Assembly: GCF_013623905.1 (NCBI RefSeq)
Contig: NZ_JABKDD010000001.1
Coordinates: 248,001-312,000 of the forward strand
Length of the DNA: 64,000 nucleotides
Reading direction: 5' to 3'
DNA from: Brevibacterium sediminis
GTDB lineage: Bacteria; Actinomycetota; Actinomycetes; Actinomycetales; Brevibacteriaceae
Shown here: positions 43,019 through 54,433 of the stretch, one piece after another
How the letters are laid out: every line of letters begins with the position of its first letter
Position numbering within the stretch: position 1 is the stretch's first letter
Program-made: the position numbers and the translations under genes
The notes under the pieces: generated by a model
What the model saw: only the letters and a program-made list of their open reading frames with translations
Databases searched by the model: none
What the model was told of the DNA's origin: nothing

Positions 43019-43893
43019 CCGCACACTCCAGACAGTCTGGGCAGGGGCCGACCACCACGGTCGGTCCCGGACAAAACCGCAACCGCACTCTTCCCCTCAT
43101 CCTCACACTGCTCGGCACCCTCATCGTCATCGGCACCTACGTCGCCGTACTCCTCACCCAACCTGCCAACCTCGGCGTTGACCTCGGATACACCACTCTG
43201 TGGGTCATGCTCGGCTATCTCGGCGGAGGAGTTCTGCTCGCCGCAGGCACTCTCCCGCTCATTCCCCGCAGCGTTCTCGCGCTCATCCCGGTCGCCATCG
43301 CCCTCAACGTCGTCATCGGGCAGATCATCGGCAACTACACGCCTGTGCCCCTCTACCTCGACTCCATCGGAACCGTGCTCATCGGCGTCCTGGCAGGCCC
43401 CGCAGCAGGTGCCTTCACGGGAATCATCTCGAACCTCATCTGGGGCGTGACCCTGAGCCCCAGCGTCATCGCCTTCAGCTCCGGGGCCGCCTTCATCGGC
43501 GCCGCCGCCGGCTGGGCAGCAAGGCTCGGAGTCTTCCGCACACCCTGGACCGCGATCATCGTCGGCGCCGTCGCCGGTGTTCCCGCCGGCGCCATCGGAG
43601 CACCCGTCGCCGCTTATGTCTTCGGCGGCGGGCTGGGGGCCGGCACCGGGGGAGTCGTCGCGATCCTCCAAGCGACGGGCCTCGAGATGTTCAATGCCAC
43701 CTTCGCTCAGAGCATGGTCTCCGACATCGTCGACAAGGCGCTCATCTTCGCCCTCGCCTATGTCGTCATCCAGTCGCTGCCCAAACGCATCGTCGGTCGC
43801 TACGAGTTCGCCGCTCATAGTCGCCCCCGGGCGAAGAAGTCCGACGGCCCCGATCTGACCAAACAGGCCGAATCGGCACAGCCGGCGGAATGA
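43015..43893 (+). CDS. ECF transporter S component
   Basis: 292 residues. After a 25-residue hydrophilic start there are about eight membrane helices, with V-I-G-Q-I-I-G-N-Y and Y-L-D-S-I-G-T-V-L-I-G-V-L-A-G-P-A-A-G-A, the conserved segment of large ECF substrate-binding subunits. It binds the transported solute; neighbouring nucleoside hydrolase suggests a nucleoside. It overlaps both neighbours by 4 bp. Confidence 0.85.
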   Translation: MTAHSRQSGQGPTTTVGPGQNRNRTLPLILTLLGTLIVIGTYVAVLLTQPANLGVDLGYTTLWVMLGYLGGGVLLAAGTLPLIPRSVLALIPVAIALNVVIGQIIGNYTPVPLYLDSIGTVLIGVLAGPAAGAFTGIISNLIWGVTLSPSVIAFSSGAAFIGAAAGWAARLGVFRTPWTAIIVGAVAGVPAGAIGAPVAAYVFGGGLGAGTGGVVAILQATGLEMFNATFAQSMVSDIVDKALIFALAYVVIQSLPKRIVGRYEFAAHSRPRAKKSDGPDLTKQAESAQPAE

Positions 43894-44729
43894 GTCACGC
43901 CTCTTCCGACATGCACGCCGCCGTTGACGCGGCTGAGGCTCACCGCCCGAAGCGTCGTCTGCACCCTGCCACGGAATTGATCATCCTTGCCTGCAGCCTG
44001 CTGCTCGTCTTCGGAATCCCCTCTCCGATCGTGCCGGTCATCATCCTGACCGGCACGGTCGTGACCGTGACAGTCTCACCCGCCGTGCGACTGCGGGAAT
44101 GGGCGATGACAGTAGGTCTCCTGTGCCTGCCGACTCTGGTTGTGCTGATCGTCGTGCAGGGGCTGTTCTACCCCGGAACCGATGTGTATGTGCTCTGGCA
44201 GGTCGGACCCGCTCGCCTCAGCGTCGAAGGACTGAGCATCGCCGTTCAGATCTGGCTGCGGGTGAGCGCCCTGATCGGGCTGTGCGCGATGTTCGGTCTG
44301 GGTGCCGACTCCGCTCGCCTCTTCGACGGTCTGCGTCGACTTCGTCTGCCCTCGGCAGTCGCCTATATGTGCGCCTCTGCCATCGGTCTCATCCCAATGA
44401 TCGGCGCACGCACCCGACACATCATCGAAGCCAGACAGGCCCGCGGCTGGGCCACCGACTCCTGGCGGGTGCGCATCCGACTGCTGCCGGGAATCGTCAC
44501 AGGACTCGTCACCGCGATCCTGCTGACCGTCGACCAACGTCACGACGTGCTCGAATCCAGCGGACTCAATTCGAACGCGACCGCGACTGCGCTCCAGGAC
44601 CACACGGACGGGACAGGGCAGAGCCTCCTGCGGATCCTGACTCCGCTCGTGAGCATCGGACTCATCGTCGCCTCGGTGACGGGATCCCTCCCGCTGCCGG
44701 GCGCCGCGCAGCTGATCGGCGGTGCCTGA
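43890..44729 (+). CDS. ecfT: ECF transporter T component (EcfT)
   Basis: 279 residues, five to six membrane helices. The cytoplasmic coupling motif appears as E-A-R-Q-A-R-G-W near residue 181. EcfT links the ATPase to the S component. It starts within the S-component stop (ATGA) and ends one base before the ATPase start. Confidence 0.87.
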   Translation: MSHASSDMHAAVDAAEAHRPKRRLHPATELIILACSLLLVFGIPSPIVPVIILTGTVVTVTVSPAVRLREWAMTVGLLCLPTLVVLIVVQGLFYPGTDVYVLWQVGPARLSVEGLSIAVQIWLRVSALIGLCAMFGLGADSARLFDGLRRLRLPSAVAYMCASAIGLIPMIGARTRHIIEARQARGWATDSWRVRIRLLPGIVTGLVTAILLTVDQRHDVLESSGLNSNATATALQDHTDGTGQSLLRILTPLVSIGLIVASVTGSLPLPGAAQLIGGA

Positions 44730-44730
44730 G

Positions 44731-46137
44731 ATGACCGTTTCGATCACGGACGCGTGGTTCACCTATCGTGGAGAGGACACTGCCGCGCTGAGCGGAATCA
44801 CTTTCGACGTTGTCAGCGGCACCATGACCGCAGTGCTCGGACCGCTCGGATCGGGAACGTCGACTCTCTGCCGCCTGTTCGCCGGACAGCTCGTCTCTCG
44901 GGGAGCCCTGACCGGCACCATCGACCGGAACGGAACCGTGGCGCTGCTCGGCGATGACCCGGAAGCGCAACTGAGCGGAATGACCAGCCACGTCGGTGAC
45001 GAGTCCCAGCTGGCGTGTCGACTGTACGGGCATGATCCGGCCGATGCCCACCGCCGAGCCCGGAACCTGCTCGAGCTCCTCGGCATCGGAGACCTATGGA
45101 ACCGACGGCTGGACACGCTCTCCGGAGGGCAGAGGCAACTGGTCGCGGTGGCACGGATCCTCGCACCCGGGCCCGACCTGCTCGTTCTCGACCAACCAGC
45201 ACAGTCCTTGGATCCGCAGATGCGTGTGCGCCTGGTGACAGTGCTGCAGGAATTCTGTGATCGGGGAGGGGCTGTGCTCATCACCGGTCATCAGACTGAC
45301 GAACTGACCCGGATCTGCGAAGAGGTCCGCTTCCTTGACGCCGGTCGGCTGCAGACGGCGACTCCCACGGTTCGATCCGTCGGAATCTGGGACAGCCGCC
45401 CGAACGATGATGCGACTCTCTCGACGATGCTGAGGTCACAGGCAGATCCGCTGCTCACCGTTCGCGACCTCACCGTGGATCGGGGGAGCAGCCGAATCCT
45501 CGACGGCCTCGACCTCGATCTGCGGCCCGGCGAACTCACCTCAGTCACCGGTGCCAACGGGGCCGGCAAGTCCACGCTTCTGCGGGCCCTCCTCGGCCTG
45601 CTCGACCGGTCGGCGTCCGTGACGGGCACGATCACAGTCAGCCGCCTCGGCGAGATGATCCGATTGGACACCCTGCCCGCCCACGCGCGCAGTGCTCACC
45701 TCGGATGGGTGGGACAGGATGCAGGACTGCAGCTCTCCGCAGCCACAGTGGCACGCGAACTGCTTCACGCCGCTCCGCTGCCGCCGCATCGACGGCGAGA
45801 CCGAAAGCGAGTGCGCGACCATCGCCTGGCAGCCGCAGACAGCGTCCTCGCCGAGGCGGACCTGACCGAGGTCGCCGACGACCATCCATTCGACCTCGAT
45901 GTGGCCAGGCGCAAAGACATCGTCATCGCCTCGGCTCTGATGACCGAGACCACGGTGCTGCTGCTTGACGAACCGACGATCGGGCGCGACCTCGCGGCAA
46001 TGACCCGACTGAACGCGATTATCGAGTCGTTCCTCAACAGTGGAGGCGCTGTCCTGGCAACAACACACGACCAGCGCTGGGCGAACGAGTTCGCGCACCG
46101 CAGACTGCGGCTTATCGACGGGCGAGCCCGGTCATGA
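44731..46137 (+). CDS. ECF transporter ATPase, two fused NBDs, asymmetric
   Basis: 468 residues with two ABC ATPase domains. NBD1 has an intact signature L-S-G-G-Q (130-134), but its Walker A reads G-P-L-G-S-G-T-S-T, with Thr43 replacing Lys, and Walker B ends L-V-L-D-Q-P, with Gln155 replacing the catalytic Glu. NBD2 has normal Walker A (G-A-N-G-A-G-K-S-T, Lys280) and Walker B (L-L-L-D-E-P, Glu414), but no recognisable signature near 388. So one composite ATP site is canonical and the other degenerate. It energises the upstream S and T subunits. Confidence 0.88.
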   Translation: MTVSITDAWFTYRGEDTAALSGITFDVVSGTMTAVLGPLGSGTSTLCRLFAGQLVSRGALTGTIDRNGTVALLGDDPEAQLSGMTSHVGDESQLACRLYGHDPADAHRRARNLLELLGIGDLWNRRLDTLSGGQRQLVAVARILAPGPDLLVLDQPAQSLDPQMRVRLVTVLQEFCDRGGAVLITGHQTDELTRICEEVRFLDAGRLQTATPTVRSVGIWDSRPNDDATLSTMLRSQADPLLTVRDLTVDRGSSRILDGLDLDLRPGELTSVTGANGAGKSTLLRALLGLLDRSASVTGTITVSRLGEMIRLDTLPAHARSAHLGWVGQDAGLQLSAATVARELLHAAPLPPHRRRDRKRVRDHRLAAADSVLAEADLTEVADDHPFDLDVARRKDIVIASALMTETTVLLLDEPTIGRDLAAMTRLNAIIESFLNSGGAVLATTHDQRWANEFAHRRLRLIDGRARS

Positions 46138-46176
46138 TGGAATGGCGGGCGGATATTTGAGAGCGGATGACAGCGG

Positions 46177-46467
46177 TCAGTAGTCGAAGGAATCGTCTCC
46201 GGCGGCTGCGGGGCTGCGCAGCCTCTGCAGGTGCAGATGCCTGATGAGGCGGATGACCGGGCGAATGAGCATCTCGACACTGCCGATGACGAACAGCCAG
46301 GTTCCCGAATAGGTCAGTGATTCGGAGAAGAACATGAAGCTGCCGATGAGGAACCACAGGCCGATGAGCACATCATTGGCGATGCTGATCACCTGGTAGC
46401 GCTGCCGGACGACGAGTTCCTCCCGCCCGATCCGCAGATGAAGATCCGGATTGTGCTCGGTCAACAC
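46177..46467 (-). CDS. YrhK-like small membrane protein
   Basis: 96 residues. E-E-L-V-V-R-Q-R-Y-Q-V-I-S-I-A-N-D followed by two membrane helices (about 30-48 and 56-70) matches the YrhK domain, of unknown function. GTG start, with AAAGGAG upstream; the next codon, TTG, is also possible. Confidence 0.75.
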   Translation of the reverse strand: MLTEHNPDLHLRIGREELVVRQRYQVISIANDVLIGLWFLIGSFMFFSESLTYSGTWLFVIGSVEMLIRPVIRLIRHLHLQRLRSPAAAGDDSFDY

Positions 46468-46577
46468 TCTCTCCTTTCCCGCTGAATCTGTTTCACAGCG
46501 AGCCTACCGCCGCCGCCCGGGCACGGACTCCGACCGGCGCCGAATCTCGTGTCAGGGGCTGCGCCTACCGTGAGAAC

Positions 46578-47219
46578 ATGGATCAGAAGTCGAAACCATT
46601 CGATTCCCACGTTGCCGAGTTGCTCGACCGTCACTTGCCGATGTCATGGGATGAGTTGCTCGCCGCTGTTCGTCGGTCCCCGCAGCTCTCCGCCGTCGAA
46701 GCGGCCCGCGGTGCGAAGCAGAGGCCCGATCGCACGACCGACGGTCTCAGGTCTCTGCCCGCGGCGAGCCCACCCACCTGGGATGGACTGCACGCAGTCA
46801 TCAATACGCTGCACCGGAAGAACCTGCTGCCGGACGACCTTCCGCACACACGCAGCCCCTCCGTCATGCTCATCCATCTCCTCAGCGAACTCGCGCTCAG
46901 CCTCTCCGACCACCGCAGGCCAGGGCGCGACCTCGGTGCGGCGTCGGTCGAGCCGAAGGCTGAGGGAGTCCAGGCGCGGTTCGAAACCGAATGCATCATC
47001 TGGCTCATCACCGGGCGACTCGGTGTGAGGGCCGCCGCGACCGGATCACTCAAGGGCTACCTCAAATACGGAGAGCTCATGCCCGAGTTCTCCCGGGACC
47101 GGGTGCTGCAGACCGTCGACACGATCGAGGGACTCTTCGGAGGTGCGCTCGCCTTCGGGATCATGATCCGAGAGGAGATGCCGAGCCTGTTCGAACTCGA
47201 TGACAGCTTGGCTGTCTGA
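46578..47219 (+). CDS. Uncharacterised 213-residue protein
   Basis: Not recognised. Mainly helical and soluble, with D-R-H-L-P-M-S-W-D-E-L-L, F-E-T-E-C-I-I-W-L-I-T-G-R-L-G-V and G-S-L-K-G-Y-L-K-Y. The E-x-x-x-x-W-L block followed by Y-L faintly recalls ArdC/antirestriction peptidase helices, but no H-E-x-x-H is present. Confidence 0.55.
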   Translation: MDQKSKPFDSHVAELLDRHLPMSWDELLAAVRRSPQLSAVEAARGAKQRPDRTTDGLRSLPAASPPTWDGLHAVINTLHRKNLLPDDLPHTRSPSVMLIHLLSELALSLSDHRRPGRDLGAASVEPKAEGVQARFETECIIWLITGRLGVRAAATGSLKGYLKYGELMPEFSRDRVLQTVDTIEGLFGGALAFGIMIREEMPSLFELDDSLAV

Positions 47220-47270
47220 ACCCTGGCAAAGCGCCTTCGACCCTGGTGCTCAGCCGTCCACCGGAGCAGA

Positions 47271-47852
47271 ATGACCATCATGTCCACCTCACCACAGCGC
47301 TGGAGCATTGCCACCGTCTACCCCGATATGTGGGTCGATCCCGACGACGACCCCCGCAGCTCCGACAGACACAGTCCCGACGGAGAACTCGCCACACTGC
47401 TGAGCTACCTGCGCGACTACCGGCTGACCCTGGATCTGAAATGCCAGGGACTCACGTTTGAGCAGATGATGAAGCTCTCCGTCCCACCGTCGACGATGTC
47501 GCTGTTCGGGTTGGTCCGTCACATGACCGAAGTGGAGCGAGACTGGAGGAATTGGATCACCGACGGCGAACCCGAGCCCCCGATCTATGGGAGCTTGGAT
47601 GACGCATTCGACCTCAGTGATGTTCCGTCTCACCCCGAGGAAACCGTCCTCACCGATGCCTTCGCCCGACTGGAACAGGAGCAGGCCGCCACCGACGCTG
47701 AAGTCAGCAGACACGACGACCTCGGCACACACGTGGGCCGAGAAGACATCGCGGTTCGGGAATTCTTAGTCCACCGCATCGAAGAATATGCCCGCCACTG
47801 TGGTCACGCTGACCTGCTGCGTGAATGCATCGACGGCAGAACCGGACAATAG
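47271..47852 (+). CDS. DinB-family (DUF664) protein
   Basis: 193 residues. M-S-L-F-G-L-V-R-H-M-T-E-V-E-R carries the first metal histidine, and F-L-V-H-R-I-E-E-Y-A-R-H-C-G-H-A-D gives the second and third, in the pattern of DUF664, a branch of mycothiol-linked DinB proteins. GGAG lies 4 nt before the ATG. It is followed 13 bp later by a VOC gene. Confidence 0.85.
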   Translation: MTIMSTSPQRWSIATVYPDMWVDPDDDPRSSDRHSPDGELATLLSYLRDYRLTLDLKCQGLTFEQMMKLSVPPSTMSLFGLVRHMTEVERDWRNWITDGEPEPPIYGSLDDAFDLSDVPSHPEETVLTDAFARLEQEQAATDAEVSRHDDLGTHVGREDIAVREFLVHRIEEYARHCGHADLLRECIDGRTGQ

Positions 47853-47865
47853 GGAGCCACCGACC

Positions 47866-48327
47866 ATGAGCCGAACAATCCAGGTGACCGTCGACTGCCA
47901 CGACCCCGAAAGGCTCGCCCGCTTCTGGGCCGAAGCACTCGGCTACATCATTCCAGGACCTCCGGGGGTGCGACTCGGTGCTGACGACGACCCCCTCGTC
48001 GCTTGGAAGGAATTCATCGCCGGACTCGGCATCGAACTCGGTCCCGAGAACATGCGTGCCGCCATCGAAGACCCTGAACAGGTCGGTCCTCGGGTCTTCT
48101 TCCAAACGGTGCCCGAGCCCAAAACGGTGAAGAACCGCGTGCACCTCGACGTCCGTGCCGCTCCGGGACTCGACGGCGATGAGCGGATGGATGCACTCGA
48201 AGCAGAATGCACCCGACTCACGGGACTCGGAGGCACTCGGTTGCGCCGAGTCGATCCGGACCCGCCGTTGGAACACGGCTTCATCGTCATGGCCGATCCC
48301 GAAGGCAACGAATTCTGCCTTGACTGA
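47866..48327 (+). CDS. VOC-family glyoxalase-like protein
   Basis: 153 residues. V-T-V-D-C-H-D-P-E-R-L-A-R-F-W-A-E-A-L-G at the start and M-A-D-P-E-G-N-E-F-C at the end define a long single VOC unit common in actinobacteria (glyoxalase-like domain). AGGGAGCC precedes the ATG. Probably in one operon with the DinB-like gene. Confidence 0.87.
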   Translation: MSRTIQVTVDCHDPERLARFWAEALGYIIPGPPGVRLGADDDPLVAWKEFIAGLGIELGPENMRAAIEDPEQVGPRVFFQTVPEPKTVKNRVHLDVRAAPGLDGDERMDALEAECTRLTGLGGTRLRRVDPDPPLEHGFIVMADPEGNEFCLD

Positions 48328-48407
48328 CCAGCAGTCTCGAACCCCTTCAGATGAGATTGTTCTCAGAAACGACTTGTGAAAGGTGTTCGCTTGCTAGCGT
48401 GGCAGCC

Positions 48408-49088
48408 ATGAAGACGAATCGCATGGCAATGAGTACAGTGGCCGGACTTGCAGCACTCACTCTCGGCCTGGCCGGGTGTGGCGGAAGTGATTCCGGAAAC
48501 GGAGGCGATGAGGCGCAGGACTCGTCCGCGGCAAGCGAATCGGCCGAGGCCAGCCCTGCCGGAGGCGAGGATCAGAGCGACGATGGCCAAAACGATGACG
48601 GCGATGAAACCAGGCCGGCGGAGGAATCGTCCGGGAAAGGCCTGAGCGCCGGTGCCGACCTGAGCAAAGAATCGCCGGCCATCAGTGCCGAAGACGCGAT
48701 CAAGACTGCCGAGGAGGAAGTCGGGAACGGAATCGTTCATGGCATCGAGCTCGACTGGGACGACAAAGACGAGGCCTGGCAGTACGAGGTGTCCATCCTC
48801 GACGGAAACACCGACCATGACGTCGAGATCGACGCGGAGACCGGGAAGATCGCCGAACACGAGCAGGACTCGACCGATGACAAAGAGAAGGCCATCGACC
48901 TCAACGATCCGATGGCCTTCGACGACGCTCTCAAACTTGCCCAGAAGAAAGCCGACGGAAAGCTCGTGAGCTGGAAACTCGAATTCGACGACGGCAAGCA
49001 GGAGTACCAGTTCGATTTCGAGAAGGGCAGCGGAGACGTGGAAGTCACCGTTGACACCGACTCCAAGAGAGTCAGCGTCGATGACTGA
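48408..49088 (+). CDS. PepSY-domain lipoprotein
   Basis: 226 residues. A lipobox L-G-L-A-G-C ends the signal peptide near residue 24, followed by a long acidic Ser/Asp/Glu linker. Two PepSY repeats cover about 90-150 and 160-225 (I-K-T-A-E-E-E-V, Y-E-V-S-I-L-D, V-E-I-D-A-E-T-G-K-I). PepSY proteins often inhibit or regulate extracellular proteases. TAGCGT (48395-48400), 7 nt before the ATG, suggests a leaderless start. The stop overlaps tdk. Confidence 0.85.
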   Translation: MKTNRMAMSTVAGLAALTLGLAGCGGSDSGNGGDEAQDSSAASESAEASPAGGEDQSDDGQNDDGDETRPAEESSGKGLSAGADLSKESPAISAEDAIKTAEEEVGNGIVHGIELDWDDKDEAWQYEVSILDGNTDHDVEIDAETGKIAEHEQDSTDDKEKAIDLNDPMAFDDALKLAQKKADGKLVSWKLEFDDGKQEYQFDFEKGSGDVEVTVDTDSKRVSVDD

Positions 49089-49701
49089 CACCGGTCGTCT
49101 CACGGTCATCGCCGGACCTATGTTCTCCGGAAAGTCCGAAGAGCTTATGCGCAGGGTCCGGCGGGCTACGATTGCCGGAATCGATGTCCTCGTCGTGTCC
49201 CACTCGCTCGACACCCGATCGGACATCTCCACGATCACCTCGCACACCGGGGTGAATATCCCCGCAGTGCCGCTCGGAGACGTCGCGTCCCTTGCAGGGG
49301 CGGCCCTACAGAAGGACTATGACCTCATCGCCATCGATGAGGCGCAGTTCTTCGGCCCGGAGCTCGTCCCCGCCGTCGAGGACCTCCTCAGCCGTGGACT
49401 CGACGTCATCGTCGAAGGACTGTGCGTGACCTTCGACGGGCAGCCGTTCGAACCGCTGCCCAGCTTCATGGCCGTCGCTGAGGAGGTCCTGAGACTCACG
49501 GCGGTGTGCACAGTCTGTGGGAAGGACGCTGTGTTCCACCAGCGTTTGGAACAGACGGAGAGCCCGAACGGACCAGACGCAGCACGGACAGTTCAGCCAC
49601 CCGAGGCGACTCTGGCCGCGACTGAGATCGACGCCAGCCACATCGGTGGCTTGGATACCTATGTCGCTCGCTGTCGGCAGCACTTCACCGGGGCCGGGTA
49701 G
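49081..49701 (+). CDS. tdk: Type II thymidine kinase
   Basis: 206 residues. Walker A G-P-M-F-S-G-K-S-E near residue 12, the D-E-A-Q-F-F Walker B block and E-G-L-C-V-T-F-D identify type II TK. The zinc site is C-T-V-C-G-K plus a late Y-V-A-R-C-R-Q-H. It phosphorylates thymidine for salvage. ATG 49081 overlaps the PepSY stop by 8 bp. Confidence 0.92.
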   Translation: MTDTGRLTVIAGPMFSGKSEELMRRVRRATIAGIDVLVVSHSLDTRSDISTITSHTGVNIPAVPLGDVASLAGAALQKDYDLIAIDEAQFFGPELVPAVEDLLSRGLDVIVEGLCVTFDGQPFEPLPSFMAVAEEVLRLTAVCTVCGKDAVFHQRLEQTESPNGPDAARTVQPPEATLAATEIDASHIGGLDTYVARCRQHFTGAG

Positions 49702-49725
49702 CTTCACCGGACCTGTCCAACGGTC

Positions 49726-50379
49726 CTAGCCGTCGATGCTGTCCCAGACCTCTCGCCAGATCCGCGCGAGGTCTGGGATCTGATAGTGGGCGTTGAGGCC
49801 GCTCGGCTGCGGAACCACATGCAGCGCCACATCAGCCGGCCACCCGTCGATCAGCGTCGTATCCTGCCGGCCGAGCCGAGCTTTCGGCACCTGAAAGCCG
49901 GTGCGGAACGCTGTGATCCCGGCGATCGCGACCGCCCGGGGTCGGATATCGGCAAGACGCTCGATGAGGTGAGCCGCACCTTCACGCAGCTCCTGCCGGG
50001 AGAGTTCGTCGGCGCGGACAGTGGCTCGCCCCACGAGGTTGGTCAGACCGATTCCACGACTGAGCAGCTGCAGCTCATCCGCAGGCTCGAGCCCACACGA
50101 GGCATCGACTTGGTGATCGGTGAGACCCGCCTGATGCAGAGACGGCCAGAAACGGTTGCCGGGACGTGCGAACGGCGCATTCACCGCGGCCGTCCACAGC
50201 CCCGGATTGATGCCGACGATGAGCATCTTCAGCCCGGAGGAATCGCTCGGCAGAATATCGTCGATCGCATCCGGGTCGTCCGTGGCGAAAGCCGCGAGAT
50301 CGTCCTTGGTCGGTTTGCGACCGCCCAGAGGGGATAGCCGACGATTGCTGACGAAGTTGTCCTCACTCACATCTTTCAC
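49726..50379 (-). CDS. mug: Mug-type uracil/mismatch DNA glycosylase
   Basis: About 217 residues. I-V-G-I-N-P-G near residue 57 is the catalytic motif of the Mug/TDG family (Asn for water activation), P-G-N-R-F-W-P follows, and P-Q-P-S-G-L-N-A-H is the second motif. It removes uracil and ethenocytosine opposite guanine. GTG 50379 and GTG 50370 are both possible starts. Confidence 0.87.
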   Translation of the reverse strand: MKDVSEDNFVSNRRLSPLGGRKPTKDDLAAFATDDPDAIDDILPSDSSGLKMLIVGINPGLWTAAVNAPFARPGNRFWPSLHQAGLTDHQVDASCGLEPADELQLLSRGIGLTNLVGRATVRADELSRQELREGAAHLIERLADIRPRAVAIAGITAFRTGFQVPKARLGRQDTTLIDGWPADVALHVVPQPSGLNAHYQIPDLARIWREVWDSIDG

Positions 50380-50393
50380 ACTACCGTCGTACC

Positions 50394-50877
50394 ATGAGCC
50401 ACGATCATGTGACCCCACAGCCCGGAGAGTCCGCACCCTTCCATTTCAACGACCGCTGGACCACCGACGCCGGAATCGAATCGGTGTGGGCGGTTCTGGA
50501 ACAGGTCGACGAGTGGCCTGGGTGGTGGCCGGGACTGACAGCAGCCGAAAGGGTCGGGGCCGCACAGGCTGACGTTGATGCCGCCGATCTGCCGGTGACC
50601 CCAGGCAGCCGAGCCCGCCTTCTGGTCCACGCACCGGTCGGGGGGTCTGCGGTTCTCCATCGAAGTCGAGGAGGTCGATGCACCCCATCACATCCGGTTC
50701 CGGGCGAGTGGTGATCTGCGCGGCGAAGGCAGATGGACTCTGACCGCCACCGAGGGGGTGACGACAATCGATTCTCTGTGGTGTGTGACGACGAGCAGAA
50801 CGATCATCAGTGCGATGCGACCGCTGTCCGGACTCATGCATGGGGCAGTGATGAGTGCCGGCGAACGGGGACTGCGA

Positions 50878-50907
<30 letters not shown>
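50394..50907 (+). pseudogene. SRPBCC-family gene with a G6 frameshift
   Basis: The frame from ATG 50394 codes a START-like protein (I-E-S-V-W-A-V-L-E-Q-V-D-E-W-P-G-W-W-P-G) up to V-H-A-P-V-G-G, then diverges and stops at 50714. The same protein continues in the +1 frame (G-L-R-F-S-I-E-V-E-E-V-D-A-P-H-H) to TGA 50905. Removing one G from the run at 50640-50645 restores a product of about 170 residues. It overlaps the convergent thiF-like gene by 30 bp. Confidence 0.75.
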
Positions 50908-53177
<2,270 letters not shown>

Positions 53178-53181
<4 letters not shown>

Positions 53182-54335
53182 GAGATGCTCCTCATCGGGT
53201 AGGCACTGGTGTGGTCTGTGGTGAAGCGGTGTGGGGACACGGACTCGAGCGTCCCGTCAGGAGGCCAGTCGGAGGCGACGCCCAGGGCGAGCTCGGCACC
53301 GAGCCTGCCGCCGAACGGGGCCAAGAGGATGCCGTGGCGGAAATACCCGGTGCTCACGATGCAGCCGGGATCGATGCGGCCGATCATCGGCAGGTCGTCC
53401 GGAGAACCGGGCCGGGCACGGGTGGTGATATCGGTGATCTCCGCGTCGAGGATGCCCGGGACCAGTCGCTGCCCGTCGGCGAGCAGCCGGTGAATCGCCC
53501 CGGCCGGAGTGCCGGAGAGTCCGTCCTCACGCGAACTGGCACCGAGCACGATCTCGCCGTCCGGGCGAGGAACCAGGTAGACGGGGCGACCATTGACCAG
53601 CCCGCGGATGGTGCGGCTCAGCAGCGGAGTCGCCTTCGCGGAGGCGCGCAGTCGCAGAACATCACCCCAGACCTCACGCAGAGGCAGCTGCGGGGCACCG
53701 ACGAACGCGGACACAGCGCTGCCGGCGCAGATGATCACCTGATCGGCCTCCAACCGGCGGCCATCGCCCAGTGCGACTCCCACAGTCGTATCGCCGTCCT
53801 TGATCAGGCTGGCCGCCCGCTGGCGAATGAAGCCTCCTGAGTGAGAGGACAGGACAGTCAGCAATGCGGCAGTGAGCCGACGGGGGTCGATCGAGTGATC
53901 GCCTGGAATGTGCACGGCCCCGGCGACGGCAGGCGACAACGACGGCTCAACCCGGCGGGCAGCACTGCCGGTGATGAGCTCGGTGGCGAAACCGGACCGC
54001 GACTGTGCATCGCGCAGCTCCCGCAGAGCCTGCAGATCAGCTCGGTCACCGGCGCACACCAATGTTCCGGCATCCGAAAAACCGAGATCGCTGCCAGCGG
54101 CGCTCGCCACCTCGGCGGAGAACTGAGGATACATCTGCGCGGAGGCTCGCATCAGCGGGTACAGGGGAGTCTGCCCCCAGACCACCTCGGCGGCGGGAGC
54201 GAGCATCCCTGCGGCAGCATGGCTCGCACCCTGAGCGGGCGCAGGATCGATGATGGTGACTTCGGTACCGAGGCGGCGCAGATACCAGGCCGTGGACAGG
54301 CCGATGATCCCGGCGCCGACGACAATGACTCTCAC
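53178..54335 (-). CDS. thiO: Glycine oxidase ThiO
   Basis: 385 residues of the DAO family. The FAD motif V-V-G-A-G-I-I-G-L-S-T-A-W-Y is at residues 5-18, A-S-H-A-A-A-G-M-L-A-P near 46, and the late G-Y-F-R-H-G-I-L-L-A-P is conserved in glycine oxidases. It supplies dehydroglycine for ThiG. GTG 54335 has GGAGGGAGAAG upstream and lies just after the TPP riboswitch. Confidence 0.93.
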
Positions 54336-54343
54336 AGCTTCTC

Positions 54344-54421
54344 CCTCCGGCGGCATGATCCGCATCAGGTCTGACGGTCGGCTCTTACGCCCTCTCAGCC
54401 TCGTTGGGAGGCTCCCGCGAA
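54344..54421 (-). promoter_or_regulatory. TPP riboswitch (thi box) upstream of thiO
   Basis: On the minus strand the conserved elements occur in order: CGGGAGC, GGCTGAGAGGG, GACC, then ACCTGATGCGGATCATGCC and CGGAGG. These match the pyrimidine- and pyrophosphate-sensing helices of the thi box. The last element overlaps the thiO ribosome binding region, so control of translation is likely. Confidence 0.9.
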
Positions 54422-54433
54422 CTCCTCTACTCT

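Noticed and set aside
42670..43818. 382-codon minus-strand frame
   Set aside because: Antisense of the nucleoside hydrolase end and ECF S component, same Asp/Glu/Gly bias.
49709..49726. GGACC-N8-GGTCC between tdk and mug as a terminator
   Set aside because: Stem of only five base pairs overlapping the mug stop; too weak.
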